Part shown: one piece after another, positions 9,803 through 18,409 of the stretch | How positions within the stretch are numbered: the first letter of the stretch is position 1 | How the letters are laid out: each line of letters opens with the position of its first letter | Made by a program: the position numbers and the translations under genes | Assembly (NCBI RefSeq): GCF_015709515.1 | Contig: NZ_JADNQZ010000041.1 | Span: 1-64,000 of the forward strand | Direction of reading: 5' to 3' | DNA from: Methylocystis sp. H62 | GTDB taxonomy: Bacteria > Pseudomonadota > Alphaproteobacteria > Rhizobiales > Beijerinckiaceae | DNA: 64,000 bases | Notes under the pieces: model-generated | What the model saw: only the letters and a program-made list of their open reading frames with translations | Told to the model about the DNA's origin: nothing | Databases searched by the model: none

Positions 9803-10065
9803 CCCCGAAGTTTGTCTGGCAAACTTCGGGGGCACGCGCGAAGCGTTGCTCCTCCGCTTGCGACATCTCGCCGACGCGTGTCGCGACTCCCATGGAGTGC
9901 GATAGGTCGCGCCCTGGCGCGCCGCGCGCTTTTGCTCATCCTCTTTGAAGCATGTGCGGAAGTTTGTCTGGCAAACTTTCGAGGCGAGACCTGTCCCAAA
10001 TTACGGCTCAGCGATCCGTCTCGCGCAGCCGACGATCGCTTCCTCTCGAAGTTTGTCGTGCAAAC
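9803..10065. repeat. Three copies of a GTTTG-n5-CAAAC palindrome upstream of parA
   Basis: The 15-mer GTTTGTCTGGCAAAC occurs at 9810-9824 and 9962-9976, and as GTTTGTCGTGCAAAC at 10051-10065. The first copy sits in a perfect palindrome with 12-bp arms (9803-9831) and the second has 7-bp arms. All three lie between ssb and the parA-parB operon, so they are strong candidates for the parS centromere or operator bound by the adjacent KorB-like ParB. No T-tract follows the first copy, so it is not a normal terminator. Confidence 0.75.
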
Positions 10066-10220
10066 CTGATTCTACCCCTGTGAAATCTCACAGTCGCGCA
10101 AGACCAGTTGAATTTGCTTCTTGCGTTGAAACGTCCCGCCGACTGATTCGTCGAAACATCAAATGTCTCGAACCGAAGAAGGACTCATTATGCGTCCATT
10201 GCTTCGACTGGAGCCGTCTC

Positions 10221-10970
10221 GTGAAAGTGATCGTCGTGAACAACGAGAAGGGCGGCGTTGGCAAGAGCACGATCGCCGTCCACCTCGCCTGGTATTTTGC
10301 CGAGCATCGCAAACGCGTGCTCTTTCTCGATCTGGACCCGCAGAGCAATGGCACGACGACGCTCTCGGCTCAGATTGGCGAGCCTGAGGCCGCGACGTTC
10401 TTTAGCCGCCCCGTCGCCCTTCCGCCGCTGTCCGCGCCCGGCATCCGCGTCGCGCCCGCCACTCCGGCCTTGCGCGGAATTCTCACGGTAGACGGAAAGC
10501 TCATTCAGCAGTTTCGTTCGAATCTCGAGGATGCCTCGCGCGCCTATGATGTCGCGGTGATCGACACGCCGCCGACCTTCGGCGTGCGCAATCTCGCCGC
10601 GTTGATCGCCGGCCATTTCGTGTTGGCGCCGATCGACCTCGATGATTACGCGATCGACGGCATCGAGACGCTTTTGAAACATATCGTCGGCGTCAGGCAG
10701 AAGTACAATCCTGGGCTCAACTTTCTCGGCTTGATACCAAACCGCCTGCAGACGACCTCGCCGCGCCAGCGCGACAATCTGAAAAACCTCGTCCAGAAGT
10801 TCGGCACGAAATATCTCTTCGACGGCGTGATCCCGCAGCGCTCGTCGATCGGCGAGGCTCTGGCGGAAAAGAAACCCGTCTGGAGCCTACCGAAGACAGC
10901 GGCCCGCGACGCTGGTCGAGAAATGCGGATCGTCTTCGACAAACTCGCCGCGAAAATGGAGCTTACATGA
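10221..10970 (+). CDS. parA: ParA-family partition ATPase
   Basis: A 249-residue Walker-type ATPase of plasmid partition. The deviant Walker A motif is KGGVGKS (10-16), followed by LFLDLDPQSNGT and VAVIDTPPTFG. The GTG at 10221 is preferred: GGAG lies 6-7 bp upstream and the protein then begins VKVIVVNNEKGG as in small ParA/IncC proteins. The open frame extends upstream to 9945 through the palindromes and is not protein-like there. The last bases overlap the parB start in ATGA. It moves plasmid copies apart with ParB bound at the centromere. Confidence 0.9.
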   Translation: MKVIVVNNEKGGVGKSTIAVHLAWYFAEHRKRVLFLDLDPQSNGTTTLSAQIGEPEAATFFSRPVALPPLSAPGIRVAPATPALRGILTVDGKLIQQFRSNLEDASRAYDVAVIDTPPTFGVRNLAALIAGHFVLAPIDLDDYAIDGIETLLKHIVGVRQKYNPGLNFLGLIPNRLQTTSPRQRDNLKNLVQKFGTKYLFDGVIPQRSSIGEALAEKKPVWSLPKTAARDAGREMRIVFDKLAAKMELT

Positions 10971-11968
10971 GCTACGCCCAAAAACTCGACGACGTCGCGG
11001 CGCTCCTCGACCATCTCGAGGGGCTTGAGCCGCCCATCGGCTCCAATGGCGCGCCGCTGGAGATTGCCTTGAGCCTGATCGAGGAGGACCCTGGACAGCC
11101 GCGTCGCAATTTCGATGCGCTGGCGCTCGAAGAATTGGCCGCTTCGATCCGCGAACGCGGCCTGCTCCAGCCGATCGGCATCACCGAAAAGCAAGAAAAC
11201 GGCATGCATCGCATCGTTTTCGGGGCGCGCCGATTTCGGGCGGCGAATATAGCAGGTCTGACGACCATTAAGGCGATCATTCAGCCAGGGCAGGCCGGCG
11301 ATGATCCATACGATCAGATGGTCGAAAACATACAGCGCGACGATCTGTCGGCAACCGAGATCGCCGCCTTCATCGAAACGCGGCTGAAAGCCGGGGAGAA
11401 GCAAAAGGATATCGCCAGACGCCTCGCCAAGAGCAAGGGCTTCGTCGCGATGCACGCATCGGTCGGGCAGATGCCGAAGGTTCTCCGAGATAAGCTTTCA
11501 ACATCGCCGCTTCGGGCGGTCTATGAACTCTATCAGCTGTGGAAGCGAGACGCGGCAAGAGTCGAGGAATTCTGCGCGCGGCATGAATCCTTTACGCGCC
11601 CGCAAGCCGAAGCGTTCATCGAGGAAGCATCTGCGAAGCCGAACGACAGCGACAAAGCAGATTTGTCGACAGATCGGAATTTCCGCCCGGAGCATCTTGC
11701 GCCTCAGCCGGTAGAGGAGGCCTCGAAAAAGGACGCACGAGGGCTGCGCACGGGCGAGCTCGCTCCGGCGGCGCCACGAAAATCTTCATCTGAGGTCATC
11801 GTACGAGTCCGCCATGAGCAACGAGGCGGTCGCTTAGTTCTTGGGCGGGTTTCGAATAGAGGGTCGCACTTTGCGCTCGTCGTATTGGACGAGCGTGACG
11901 ACGAAGCCGATGTGTTGCTCTCCGAACTCGCCCTTATCGAGATGCGAATGGAGGCATCTCTCCCGTAA
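10967..11968 (+). CDS. parB: KorB-type ParB partition/repressor protein
   Basis: A 333-residue ParB-family protein. The N-terminal CTP-binding domain includes the arginine-rich box GARRFRAA and the VENIQRDDLS segment, then a helix-turn-helix region (KQKDIARRLAKSKGFVAMH). A low-complexity linker precedes a C-terminal SH3-like domain (VIVRVRHEQRGGRLVLGR) like that of KorB of IncP plasmids. KorB proteins act both in partition and as global repressors of plasmid operons. The three palindromes upstream of parA are its probable binding sites. Translation is coupled to parA by ATGA. Confidence 0.88.
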   Translation: MSYAQKLDDVAALLDHLEGLEPPIGSNGAPLEIALSLIEEDPGQPRRNFDALALEELAASIRERGLLQPIGITEKQENGMHRIVFGARRFRAANIAGLTTIKAIIQPGQAGDDPYDQMVENIQRDDLSATEIAAFIETRLKAGEKQKDIARRLAKSKGFVAMHASVGQMPKVLRDKLSTSPLRAVYELYQLWKRDAARVEEFCARHESFTRPQAEAFIEEASAKPNDSDKADLSTDRNFRPEHLAPQPVEEASKKDARGLRTGELAPAAPRKSSSEVIVRVRHEQRGGRLVLGRVSNRGSHFALVVLDERDDEADVLLSELALIEMRMEASLP

Positions 11969-12320
11969 GGATTTGTCGAGCCACGCGTCAGGTAGCGGCT
12001 TTTCCATCCCGCAGGGACGAAGCGAAGCGGAGCGCCCGGAGGCCGAACGCGCTCATCAAATAGCGCCGTAGTGACGCCGGAGGGTGTGGGAAAGGCGCGG
12101 GGGAAAGGGGAGAGGGTCTGCAGCCGTCGTCTCGATCTTCATGCCGCCGCGAACGATCCGAGTCAGTTGAAGAACTCGCCGCGAGGCCACGGCCACCAAT
12201 CGGAATCGAGCCCCGAAACTTCAAGATGGAGCGCATCGTGTTTTTCGAGGGCGAGTGCAGGATAGGCTTGCCGCCAGCCGTTTTTAAACACCTCGCCCTC
12301 TGAAGGGACCAAACGTACGC
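11969..12320. other. Non-coding region upstream of mobC, candidate oriT
   Basis: About 350 bp between parB and mobC with no gene. Origins of transfer usually lie immediately next to the mobC/relaxase genes of MOBP-type systems, so the nic site is expected here, but I could not pick out a nic-like sequence or its flanking inverted repeat with confidence. The purine-rich stretch around 12080-12115 (AAAGGCGCGGGGGAAAGGGG) is the most unusual part. Confidence 0.35.
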
Positions 12321-12839
12321 ATGACGTTTCTGGGATTTCATATTGACGACGCGCTGGCCAAAAAATTCGCGGCGATGGCGGCGAACGAAGGGGGCAAGTC
12401 CGCCATGATGCGGCGTCTCGTCGAGCGAGCGGTCGGCGACGGAAGAGCAGCGGCGCGTGCGACGATGCCGACAAGTGCGTCGCGCAAGGTAACGATCAGA
12501 CTGAGCGAACGCGAGCTGCATCTTCTGGCGACCATCGCCGCGCAGCGCGGCATGAACCGCACGCAATGGATCGCATCGCTGGTACGGGCGCGGATCGGCT
12601 CGCCTGTGCAGCAGCCGCATGACGAGCGCCAGGCGCTGCGAGCGGTGGCGCGCGAGCTGAATCGCATCGGCGGCAACATCAATCAGATCGCCCATGCCGC
12701 CAATCTCGATCGGCTGATCGGCCCCTCGGTGAAAATCGAGGCCGACGCAGTTCGGGAGGCCTCGGCGTGCATCGAGAGCGCGCTCGCTGAGCTGCGCGCG
12801 GCGCTGAAGCGGAACGCCGATTATTGGGAAGGCCGTTGA
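12321..12839 (+). CDS. mobC: MobC-family relaxosome accessory protein
   Basis: A 172-residue protein. The first half has a ribbon-helix-helix-like DNA-binding region (KVTIRLSERELHLLATIAAQRGM) and the second half has the family signature RELNRIGGNINQIAHAAN (residues about 111-128). MobC proteins bind and melt oriT so that the relaxase can nick. The stop overlaps the relaxase start in TGATG, indicating coupled translation. Confidence 0.88.
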   Translation: MTFLGFHIDDALAKKFAAMAANEGGKSAMMRRLVERAVGDGRAAARATMPTSASRKVTIRLSERELHLLATIAAQRGMNRTQWIASLVRARIGSPVQQPHDERQALRAVARELNRIGGNINQIAHAANLDRLIGPSVKIEADAVREASACIESALAELRAALKRNADYWEGR

Positions 12840-13885
12840 TGAGCGGAGAGGGAGATCGGGACCTCGAACTGCCGCCGATCTCCTACGTCTGGCAAACGCC
12901 GGTCCGGAAACCGAGGCGCGCCAAGTGGGAGATTCCCGATCTTACCAATCCACATACGCTCACGCCCGCCATGCGGGCCAAGTTGCAGCGGATCGTCGCC
13001 CAGACGCCGGAGGTCATGGTCAAGATCACCGGCAAGACCAAGACCATCGGCCATCTCAAATCGCATCTCGAATATATCACCCGCAACGGCGAACTCGCGG
13101 CGGAAACGGAGGTCGGCGCTGTCATGGAAGGGCGGCACGGCTTGCACGACATCCAGGCGCAGTGGGCCGACGACGCGGCGCTCGATGCGAGCCGGCGTCA
13201 GGATGGGCCGTTATCCCATAACATCATCCTGTCGATGCCACCCGGAACGGACCCGGTCGCCGTGAAGGATGCGGTCCGCGCCTTCGCGATCGAAACCTTC
13301 GGCGGGCAACACGATTATGTTTTCGTGCAGCATCTCGACGATAAGCATCCGCATGTTCACCTAACCGTGCGCTCCCTAGGTTACGACGGCAAGCGCCTCA
13401 ATCCGCGCAAAGCCGATCTTGCGACATGGCGCGAGCAATTCGCCGGCGAATTGCGATTGCGCGGCGTTGAGGCGGAGGCGACGCCGCGCCGCGCACGCGG
13501 CAAGGTCAGGCGGGCCGAGCGCGGCGTCGTTCGCACGATCAGAAAGCGCGGCGAGCAGCCGCGCGTAGAACGACTCGCTCGCGAGGAGACCGTGAGGGAG
13601 GCGCGTGGAAACAAAATCTCGGCGCATCAGTGGGACGCGAAGACGCGCGAAAGACAGATGGCGATCAAGGAGGCCTATCGACGACAGGCTGAGGAGTTGC
13701 AGCGTTCTGTGAGCGCGGCTGACCGCGACCTGGCGACGCAAGTGTTGCAGTTCGTGGCGAACATGCCCGAGTTCGAAACCAAACGCGATCGGCTTTTGAA
13801 AGAGCTCGCCAAGGCGATCAGTAAGACCCGGCCGCCGCAGCATGGAAGAGACAAGGAAAGGGGCGGGCCGGAGTCGGAGAGGTGA
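12839..13885 (+). CDS. MOBP-type relaxase (VirD2/MobA-like)
   Basis: A 348-residue relaxase that nicks one strand at oriT and pilots it into the recipient. The metal-binding histidine motif is clear in VQHLDDKHPHVHLTVRSLG, preceded by HNIILSMPPGTDPVAV. The catalytic tyrosine is expected in the N-terminal 80 residues (Y17 or Y79 in LEYITRNGE are candidates). The C-terminal third is a basic, charged coiled region likely to contact the coupling protein. It is short for the class, with no primase or helicase domain. Only about 350 bp separates it from the next, unrelated operon, whereas the virB/virD4 genes it would need lie 8 kb away. Confidence 0.85.
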   Translation: MSGEGDRDLELPPISYVWQTPVRKPRRAKWEIPDLTNPHTLTPAMRAKLQRIVAQTPEVMVKITGKTKTIGHLKSHLEYITRNGELAAETEVGAVMEGRHGLHDIQAQWADDAALDASRRQDGPLSHNIILSMPPGTDPVAVKDAVRAFAIETFGGQHDYVFVQHLDDKHPHVHLTVRSLGYDGKRLNPRKADLATWREQFAGELRLRGVEAEATPRRARGKVRRAERGVVRTIRKRGEQPRVERLAREETVREARGNKISAHQWDAKTRERQMAIKEAYRRQAEELQRSVSAADRDLATQVLQFVANMPEFETKRDRLLKELAKAISKTRPPQHGRDKERGGPESER

Positions 13886-14234
13886 GCGTCGTCTGCGAGC
13901 CGTCCATCAGACGCCCTTGCGATCGTCATCGTCAAATGTCCGCTGAGTAACAACTCTCAAAACATATGCTCAGAATGGGTTCTTCTCGATTTGACCCATT
14001 AGCAGCCTCAGTTGGCCCTACTTGCGAATGGCCGGAACGAGAGACAAGCCGACGTTCTGAACTAAGAGATTGGTGCGAAGTTCACAAATCTTGTACTAGG
14101 CGGAGGCGCTCGTGCGATATGGTGAAATCGCGTTCTTTGCCCCCGTCACGCTTGCAAACGAAGAGCCGCCGATGACTCATCGCCGACAGTTTCCATATTT
14201 GCGGCTTATGTAAATTATTTGAAGAGAGATCACG
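13886..14234. other. Intergenic region between relaxase and the methyltransferase operon
   Basis: About 350 bp between convergent genes with lower GC than its surroundings. A 7-bp inverted repeat (AATGGGT at about 13974 and ACCCATT at about 13994) could form a weak hairpin, but no T-tract follows. No gene seen. Confidence 0.4.
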
Positions 14235-14852
14235 TCATGCTGTGGGCCGAGCGCATCCTTCGTACATGTATGTGAACGTGCGGGCGCCGCGCGCGTACTC
14301 CGTTCGAATCTTGGTCAGTTCGAAACCGGCCGAGCGTATCAGGTTATCCATTGTCCGATCCAAGTGACAACCGCCTGATATGGGGCCCCAGATAGGGGTG
14401 AGTCGATGCTGCCAGCGCTCGACACCGGCCTCGGGGGAAAGTCCGTGTTCGATAGAGAGCAGCCTGCCATCTGGTTTAAGCACCCGCCGTATCTCGCGCA
14501 GCGCGGTCAGCGGGTCGGGAATCGAACAAAGCGTCCAGGTCATCACGATCGTGTCTATTGTGTCGTCGGCGAGAGGGATCGCGGTCGCAGACGCTTGTAG
14601 GAGTTCGGTGAGGACGCGAGCCGCCTCGGCGCGTCGGCTCGCCATCGCGAGCAAACGGGGCGAAGGATCGATTCCGATAACAATCTCGACCTGTTCGCTA
14701 TAGAACGGGAAATTCAGTCCCGAGCCGACCCCGATTTCGAGCACCCGGCCGCTGGCGGCGGCCACAACCTCGCGACGATACTTCTCGAGCTGGGTCTGAC
14801 GCATGACCAGATCGAGCAGCGGCGGAAAAACCCAGCGATCATAGACGTTCAC
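14235..14852 (-). CDS. Class I SAM-dependent methyltransferase
   Basis: A 205-residue methyltransferase of the UbiE/phosphatidylethanolamine-methyltransferase type. The SAM motif is VLEIGVGSGLNFPF (37-50), followed by IGIDPSPRLL and a GRLLSIEHG strand with a C-terminal GCHLDRTMDN region. Small soluble proteins with this pattern methylate lipids, thiols or metalloids; the substrate cannot be read from sequence. The GTG at 14850-14852 follows a good GGAGG at 7 bp and overlaps the stop of the preceding gene in GTGA, so it is the last gene of the seven-gene sulfur-type operon. Confidence 0.82.
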   Translation of the reverse strand: MNVYDRWVFPPLLDLVMRQTQLEKYRREVVAAASGRVLEIGVGSGLNFPFYSEQVEIVIGIDPSPRLLAMASRRAEAARVLTELLQASATAIPLADDTIDTIVMTWTLCSIPDPLTALREIRRVLKPDGRLLSIEHGLSPEAGVERWQHRLTPIWGPISGGCHLDRTMDNLIRSAGFELTKIRTEYARGARTFTYMYEGCARPTA

Positions 14853-16384
14853 GACGACGCCTCCGCTCGCCAGCGCTTCGCGGTCAGAGAAATGACCCGC
14901 AGTGACTCCTCCGCGCCATCCATGACTCCTTTTTCGAAGTCTCCCTCGACCCGGCCCATCTGATTGGTCACATGCGCGAAGCAGATTGCGGATCGACCAC
15001 GCGCCTTCGCAAGAGCGTAGAGCGCTGCGGCCTCCATTTCGACCGCGAGAATTCCGGTCCGCAATGCGGCGTCGATCGCCGCTTCCGTTTCCCGAAAGGG
15101 GGCGTCGGTCGTCCAGGAGGCGCCGACCTGCGCCGAGATTCCCGCCGCAGTGAGCGCCTCGCGCGAGAGCTGGACCAGTCGTGGATCCGCCTCGCTGTAA
15201 TCGGACGGCGGCAGATAGTGATAGCTTGCACCTTCGTCGCGTAGCGCGCGGTCGATGACGATGAAGTACGGCGGAGCTTGCACCGGAAGGATTTGCCCTG
15301 CCGAAGTCACGCTGATCAGGAGCCGGCAGCCGGCGGCGAACAGCTCTTCCGCGACCAGAACGGCAAAAGCGGCGCCGACGGCGCAACCGACAATTCCATA
15401 TTCGTGCCCGTCATGACGAAATAGGTAAAGATCGGTGTGATAGCAGGCCCAGCCGGGATGGTGATCGGCATAGCCCGCAACACGCAGGCGCCGCACAATG
15501 TCGCCATCGGGATCGAGAACGCAGATTTGGGGAACGGCGGCGACGGAAAGGCCTTTCTGGCGGCGCGCCTCGCGCAACAGGCTCTCGGGCGTGAAGGCGG
15601 ACGGCGCGTCGTAATGCTTATGAGAAAGGATCGGCGGCGTTTTCATTTCACTCTCCGGCGCGGCGCTAGCAACTTCTTGCTGTTTTGCGATAGGCTTTGT
15701 TGCCGATACGGCGATGAAGGCCGCTCCGAGAGCCGTTTTTCGCCCGAGCCACGGGTCGAACGGAGCAAGCAACCGCGCGGCGGCCCCGCAGGGCGGATAA
15801 TAGACGGCGCCGCGCATCTCGATCGTATCGAGTCCGGCGGCGCCCAGGAGTTCGCAAAGCTCCCCCGTCGTGTGGAACGTCGCCTCTCGCCAAGTTGGAT
15901 GGCCGAGCCAGCCGCGAATGCGCCGATAGGCGGCCCATGGGCTCCAGCGCCCGAGTTCGCCGATGATGAGCCGACCTCCTGGCTTCAGCACGCGAGCCAT
16001 TTCCGCCACGGCCCGCTCGCCGTCGCGAACGAAGCAGAGCACCGCCACCGCGAGGACGCTGTCGAACGTTGCGTCCGGGAATGGCAGCGCCTCGGCCTTT
16101 CCTTCGACGAGCCGCAATTGAGCGCCCTCGATCACGGCCCGCCGTCGCGCGGCGGCGGTCATCGCCGGGTCCGGATCGAGGCCGGTTACAATTGCCCCGC
16201 GCCGGGCAAGCTCCGACGCAAAGGCGCCGTCGCCGCAGCCTACGTCGAGTGCTGTCTTGCCGGCGAAGGCGCCGAGAAGGTCGAAGAGGAGCTGTTGCTC
16301 CAATGCGTCGGTGATCTGGCCGAGACGGCTCGATCGCCAGCGAGCGTAAGATTCGCTCAGCCCTGTCGTTTGCGCGCCGCTCAT
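14849..16384 (-). CDS. Methyltransferase-nucleoside phosphorylase fusion protein
   Basis: A 511-residue two-domain protein. Residues 1-230 are a class I SAM methyltransferase (LDVGCGDG at 46-53, RVLKPGGRLIIGELG at 131-145). Residues about 247-511 are a purine/uridine phosphorylase-type domain (YGIVGCAVGAAFAVLVAEEL, LISVTSAG and the substrate-binding VEMEAAALYALAKARG). A methionine at residue 247 (position 15646) is preceded by GGAG at 6 bp, so a free phosphorylase may also be made by internal initiation. The combination suggests methylation of a substrate and phosphorolysis of a nucleoside or thio-nucleoside such as methylthioadenosine in one pathway; the substrate is unknown. It lies 15 bp after the cysteine desulfurase. 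Confidence 0.8.
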   Translation of the reverse strand: MSGAQTTGLSESYARWRSSRLGQITDALEQQLLFDLLGAFAGKTALDVGCGDGAFASELARRGAIVTGLDPDPAMTAAARRRAVIEGAQLRLVEGKAEALPFPDATFDSVLAVAVLCFVRDGERAVAEMARVLKPGGRLIIGELGRWSPWAAYRRIRGWLGHPTWREATFHTTGELCELLGAAGLDTIEMRGAVYYPPCGAAARLLAPFDPWLGRKTALGAAFIAVSATKPIAKQQEVASAAPESEMKTPPILSHKHYDAPSAFTPESLLREARRQKGLSVAAVPQICVLDPDGDIVRRLRVAGYADHHPGWACYHTDLYLFRHDGHEYGIVGCAVGAAFAVLVAEELFAAGCRLLISVTSAGQILPVQAPPYFIVIDRALRDEGASYHYLPPSDYSEADPRLVQLSREALTAAGISAQVGASWTTDAPFRETEAAIDAALRTGILAVEMEAAALYALAKARGRSAICFAHVTNQMGRVEGDFEKGVMDGAEESLRVISLTAKRWRAEASS

Positions 16385-16399
16385 AAGGCTTTCGCCTCC

Positions 16400-17527
16400 T
16401 CAGTTCGCGGCGCCGAGCGCGTCGGACAAACCTTCGATCACCGCATCGATTTCATCGCGGGTCGTGCCGCGCCCGAGACTGAAGCGGATAGCGCCCATGC
16501 CGACGTGAGGAGCGACGCCCATGGCCTCCAGCACCGGCGACAGCGTGACGCGGCCGGAGTGACACGCCGATCCCGTCGAGGCCGCGACGCCGTCGAGCCG
16601 CGCCAGAACTTCGGCGCCGATCCGGCCAACGAAGGAAACATTGAGCGTGTTCGGCAGGCGATGAACCGGATGGCCGTTGAGGGCGACGCGATCCCCGAAA
16701 CGCTCCCGCAACTCTCGCCAGAAATGATCGCGCAATTCGCAAACGCGATCCATGGGCGAAAGATCGCGCGCAAGCTCGCAAGCCTTGCCGAGGCCGACCG
16801 CGAGCAGGGCGCTCTCGGTGCCGGCACGTCTCCCGCCCTCGTGTCCGGCGCCGTGAATGAGCGGTTCGAGCGAGACGCCACGGCGCACGAACAGCGCCCC
16901 CACTCCCTTTGGCGCATAAAGCTTGTGGCCGGCGACCGACAGAAGATCGACGCCGAGCGCGTTCACGTCGGTGGCGACCTTGCCGGCGGACTGGGCGGCA
17001 TCGGTGTGAAACAGCACGCCATGCTCATGAGCGATCCTGGCGATATCCTCGATCGGCTGGATAGTTCCGACCTCGTTGTTGGCGTGCATGACGGAAACGA
17101 GGACGGTGCGCGACGTGATCGCCTTGCGGAGGTCGTCGGGCTCGATGAGGCCAGCGCCGTCCACCGGCAAATAGGTGACGTTTACGCCGAGGCGCTCCAG
17201 AAACCGGCAGGGTTCGATGATCGCTGGATGTTCGATGGCGGTCGTGACGATATGGTCGCCCTTGGCGCGCAACGTGAAGCAGGCGCCCTTGAGCGCGAAA
17301 TTATTGGCCTCGCTGCCGCCGCTCGTGAAGACGATTTCGTCGCTCTCGCAGCCGAACAGCGCCGCTGTCTGGCCGCGCGCCGTTTCGATGCCGGCCTTCG
17401 CGCCGGTTGACGCCCAATGGCCGCTCGACGGATTGCCGTAATGATCGTCGAGAAACGGCCGCATCGCGTTCGCGACCGCCGGATCAATCGGCGTGCTGGC
17501 GTTGTAATCGAGATAGATGCGCCGCAT
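16400..17527 (-). CDS. Cysteine desulfurase (NifS/IscS family)
   Basis: A 375-residue pyridoxal-phosphate enzyme that removes sulfur from cysteine and carries it as a persulfide. The cofactor lysine is K202 in VAGHKLYAPKG, the phosphate-binding region is SGGSEANN, and the persulfide cysteine is C321 in STGSACHSG. Length and the short SACHSG loop fit group I (NifS/IscS) enzymes. No iron-sulfur scaffold gene is near; its neighbours are a DsrE-like sulfur carrier (3 bp upstream) and the methyltransferase-phosphorylase, which suggests delivery of sulfane sulfur to a small molecule or tRNA-like nucleoside rather than cluster assembly. Confidence 0.92.
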   Translation of the reverse strand: MRRIYLDYNASTPIDPAVANAMRPFLDDHYGNPSSGHWASTGAKAGIETARGQTAALFGCESDEIVFTSGGSEANNFALKGACFTLRAKGDHIVTTAIEHPAIIEPCRFLERLGVNVTYLPVDGAGLIEPDDLRKAITSRTVLVSVMHANNEVGTIQPIEDIARIAHEHGVLFHTDAAQSAGKVATDVNALGVDLLSVAGHKLYAPKGVGALFVRRGVSLEPLIHGAGHEGGRRAGTESALLAVGLGKACELARDLSPMDRVCELRDHFWRELRERFGDRVALNGHPVHRLPNTLNVSFVGRIGAEVLARLDGVAASTGSACHSGRVTLSPVLEAMGVAPHVGMGAIRFSLGRGTTRDEIDAVIEGLSDALGAAN

Positions 17528-17530
17528 GGC

Positions 17531-17881
17531 CTAAAACACCAAGACCTTGTCGGCTTCCAGGGTCGCCGCCGCAAGTTCGTCCATCGTGCTGCGGTGGGCG
17601 CCTTCCAGAGCAGCGGCCTCGTCGAGGCCGCGCGCGTCCATGCAGGCGCCGCAAAGAAGCACCACGCCCCTTCTGGCCAGCACGCGCTTAAGCATTTTCT
17701 CGACGTTGTAACAGCCGTCCGGCGTCTTTTGGCCAGACTTGGCCGCGATGACCGCGTCCGCCATCAGGAAGATGGTCACTTCCGCCCGCGAATCTTTCTG
17801 TAGCGCATGGGCGAGCCGCAGCGCGTTGTAGCAACGCTCGGTCCCATAGGGCGGGTCATTTAGAATGAATAGAGTCTTCAT
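17531..17881 (-). CDS. DsrE/TusD-like sulfur-relay protein
   Basis: A 116-residue protein of the DsrE/DsrF fold. It has the N-terminal strand TLFILNDPPYGTERCYNALRL, IFLMADAVIAAK, and a cysteine-containing loop VVLLCGACMDARGL (residues about 74-87) where DsrE proteins carry the persulfide. Such proteins accept sulfur from cysteine desulfurases, and the gene ends 3 bp before the desulfurase start. The ATG at 17879-17881 is preferred; the open frame upstream to 18163 is antisense-like. A transcript gap of 139 bp separates it from the SHOCT gene. Confidence 0.82.
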   Translation of the reverse strand: MKTLFILNDPPYGTERCYNALRLAHALQKDSRAEVTIFLMADAVIAAKSGQKTPDGCYNVEKMLKRVLARRGVVLLCGACMDARGLDEAAALEGAHRSTMDELAAATLEADKVLVF

Positions 17882-18020
17882 GGAAATTGCCTTTCCCTTG
17901 CCCCAAGGAACTTCTCGCATCGCTTCATGCTTGCGCTGCGTGGTCAAGCGCACAGCTCTGTCGCGTCCCGCGATCATGGCCGAGCGCGGACATTCCAAGA
18001 CTCGTTCTGACGCGAACGGG

Positions 18021-18392
18021 TTATTGATCGAGCACGCGTCGACGCTCTTCGAACTCTTCCTTGTCGATCTCGCCGCGGGCGAAACGCTCCTTGAGAATAT
18101 CGAGCGGCGTGCGTCCTGGAGGCGGTTGGTATGGCGGCTGGACCCCAATCCACGGGCCGCCAATCCAACGGACGAGAAGTACGACGACCGCGATCACCGC
18201 GGCGAGCGCCAGGATCATGAAAAGCGGGCCAAAGATCATGCCGTACCAGCCTCCGTCCCACATCATATGCGACATGTGTCGCTCCCAATCATATTTGTCG
18301 GGCTCGGTTGGAGTTTGCGCCCAGCTCCAGGCGGGTCGCATGATCAGCGCGGCGCACGAAGCCGTCGCCATAAGTGTCCTGTGACCGTTCAT
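18021..18392 (-). CDS. SHOCT-domain membrane protein
   Basis: A 123-residue protein. It starts with a signal-like segment (residues 1-25, LMATASCAALIMRPAWSWA) and a His/Met/Trp-rich patch (WERHMSHMMWDGGWYGM). One membrane helix follows (ALAAVIAVVVLLVRWI), then a C-terminal SHOCT motif (PLDILKERFARGEIDKEEFEERRRVL, residues about 96-121). SHOCT domains are small oligomerisation modules often attached to membrane anchors. The Met/His-rich patch might bind a soft metal. Function unknown; it sits 17 bp after the MFS gene. Confidence 0.75.
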   Translation of the reverse strand: MNGHRTLMATASCAALIMRPAWSWAQTPTEPDKYDWERHMSHMMWDGGWYGMIFGPLFMILALAAVIAVVVLLVRWIGGPWIGVQPPYQPPPGRTPLDILKERFARGEIDKEEFEERRRVLDQ

Positions 18393-18409
18393 GTCTTCCC
18401 TCCTTCCGG

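Noticed and set aside
9803..9831. Rho-independent terminator after ssb
   Set aside because: The hairpin is perfect, but no T-run follows on either strand and the same core recurs twice downstream, so a protein-binding site is a better reading.
15437..17410. A 657-codon open frame on the plus strand
   Set aside because: It is antisense to the phosphorylase and cysteine desulfurase genes, which have clear catalytic motifs; high GC content keeps the opposite frame open.
17882..18163. Longer N-terminus for the DsrE-like protein
   Set aside because: The frame is open upstream to 18163, but it overlaps the SHOCT gene in another frame and the residues do not resemble the family; the ATG at 17881 gives a normal-length protein.
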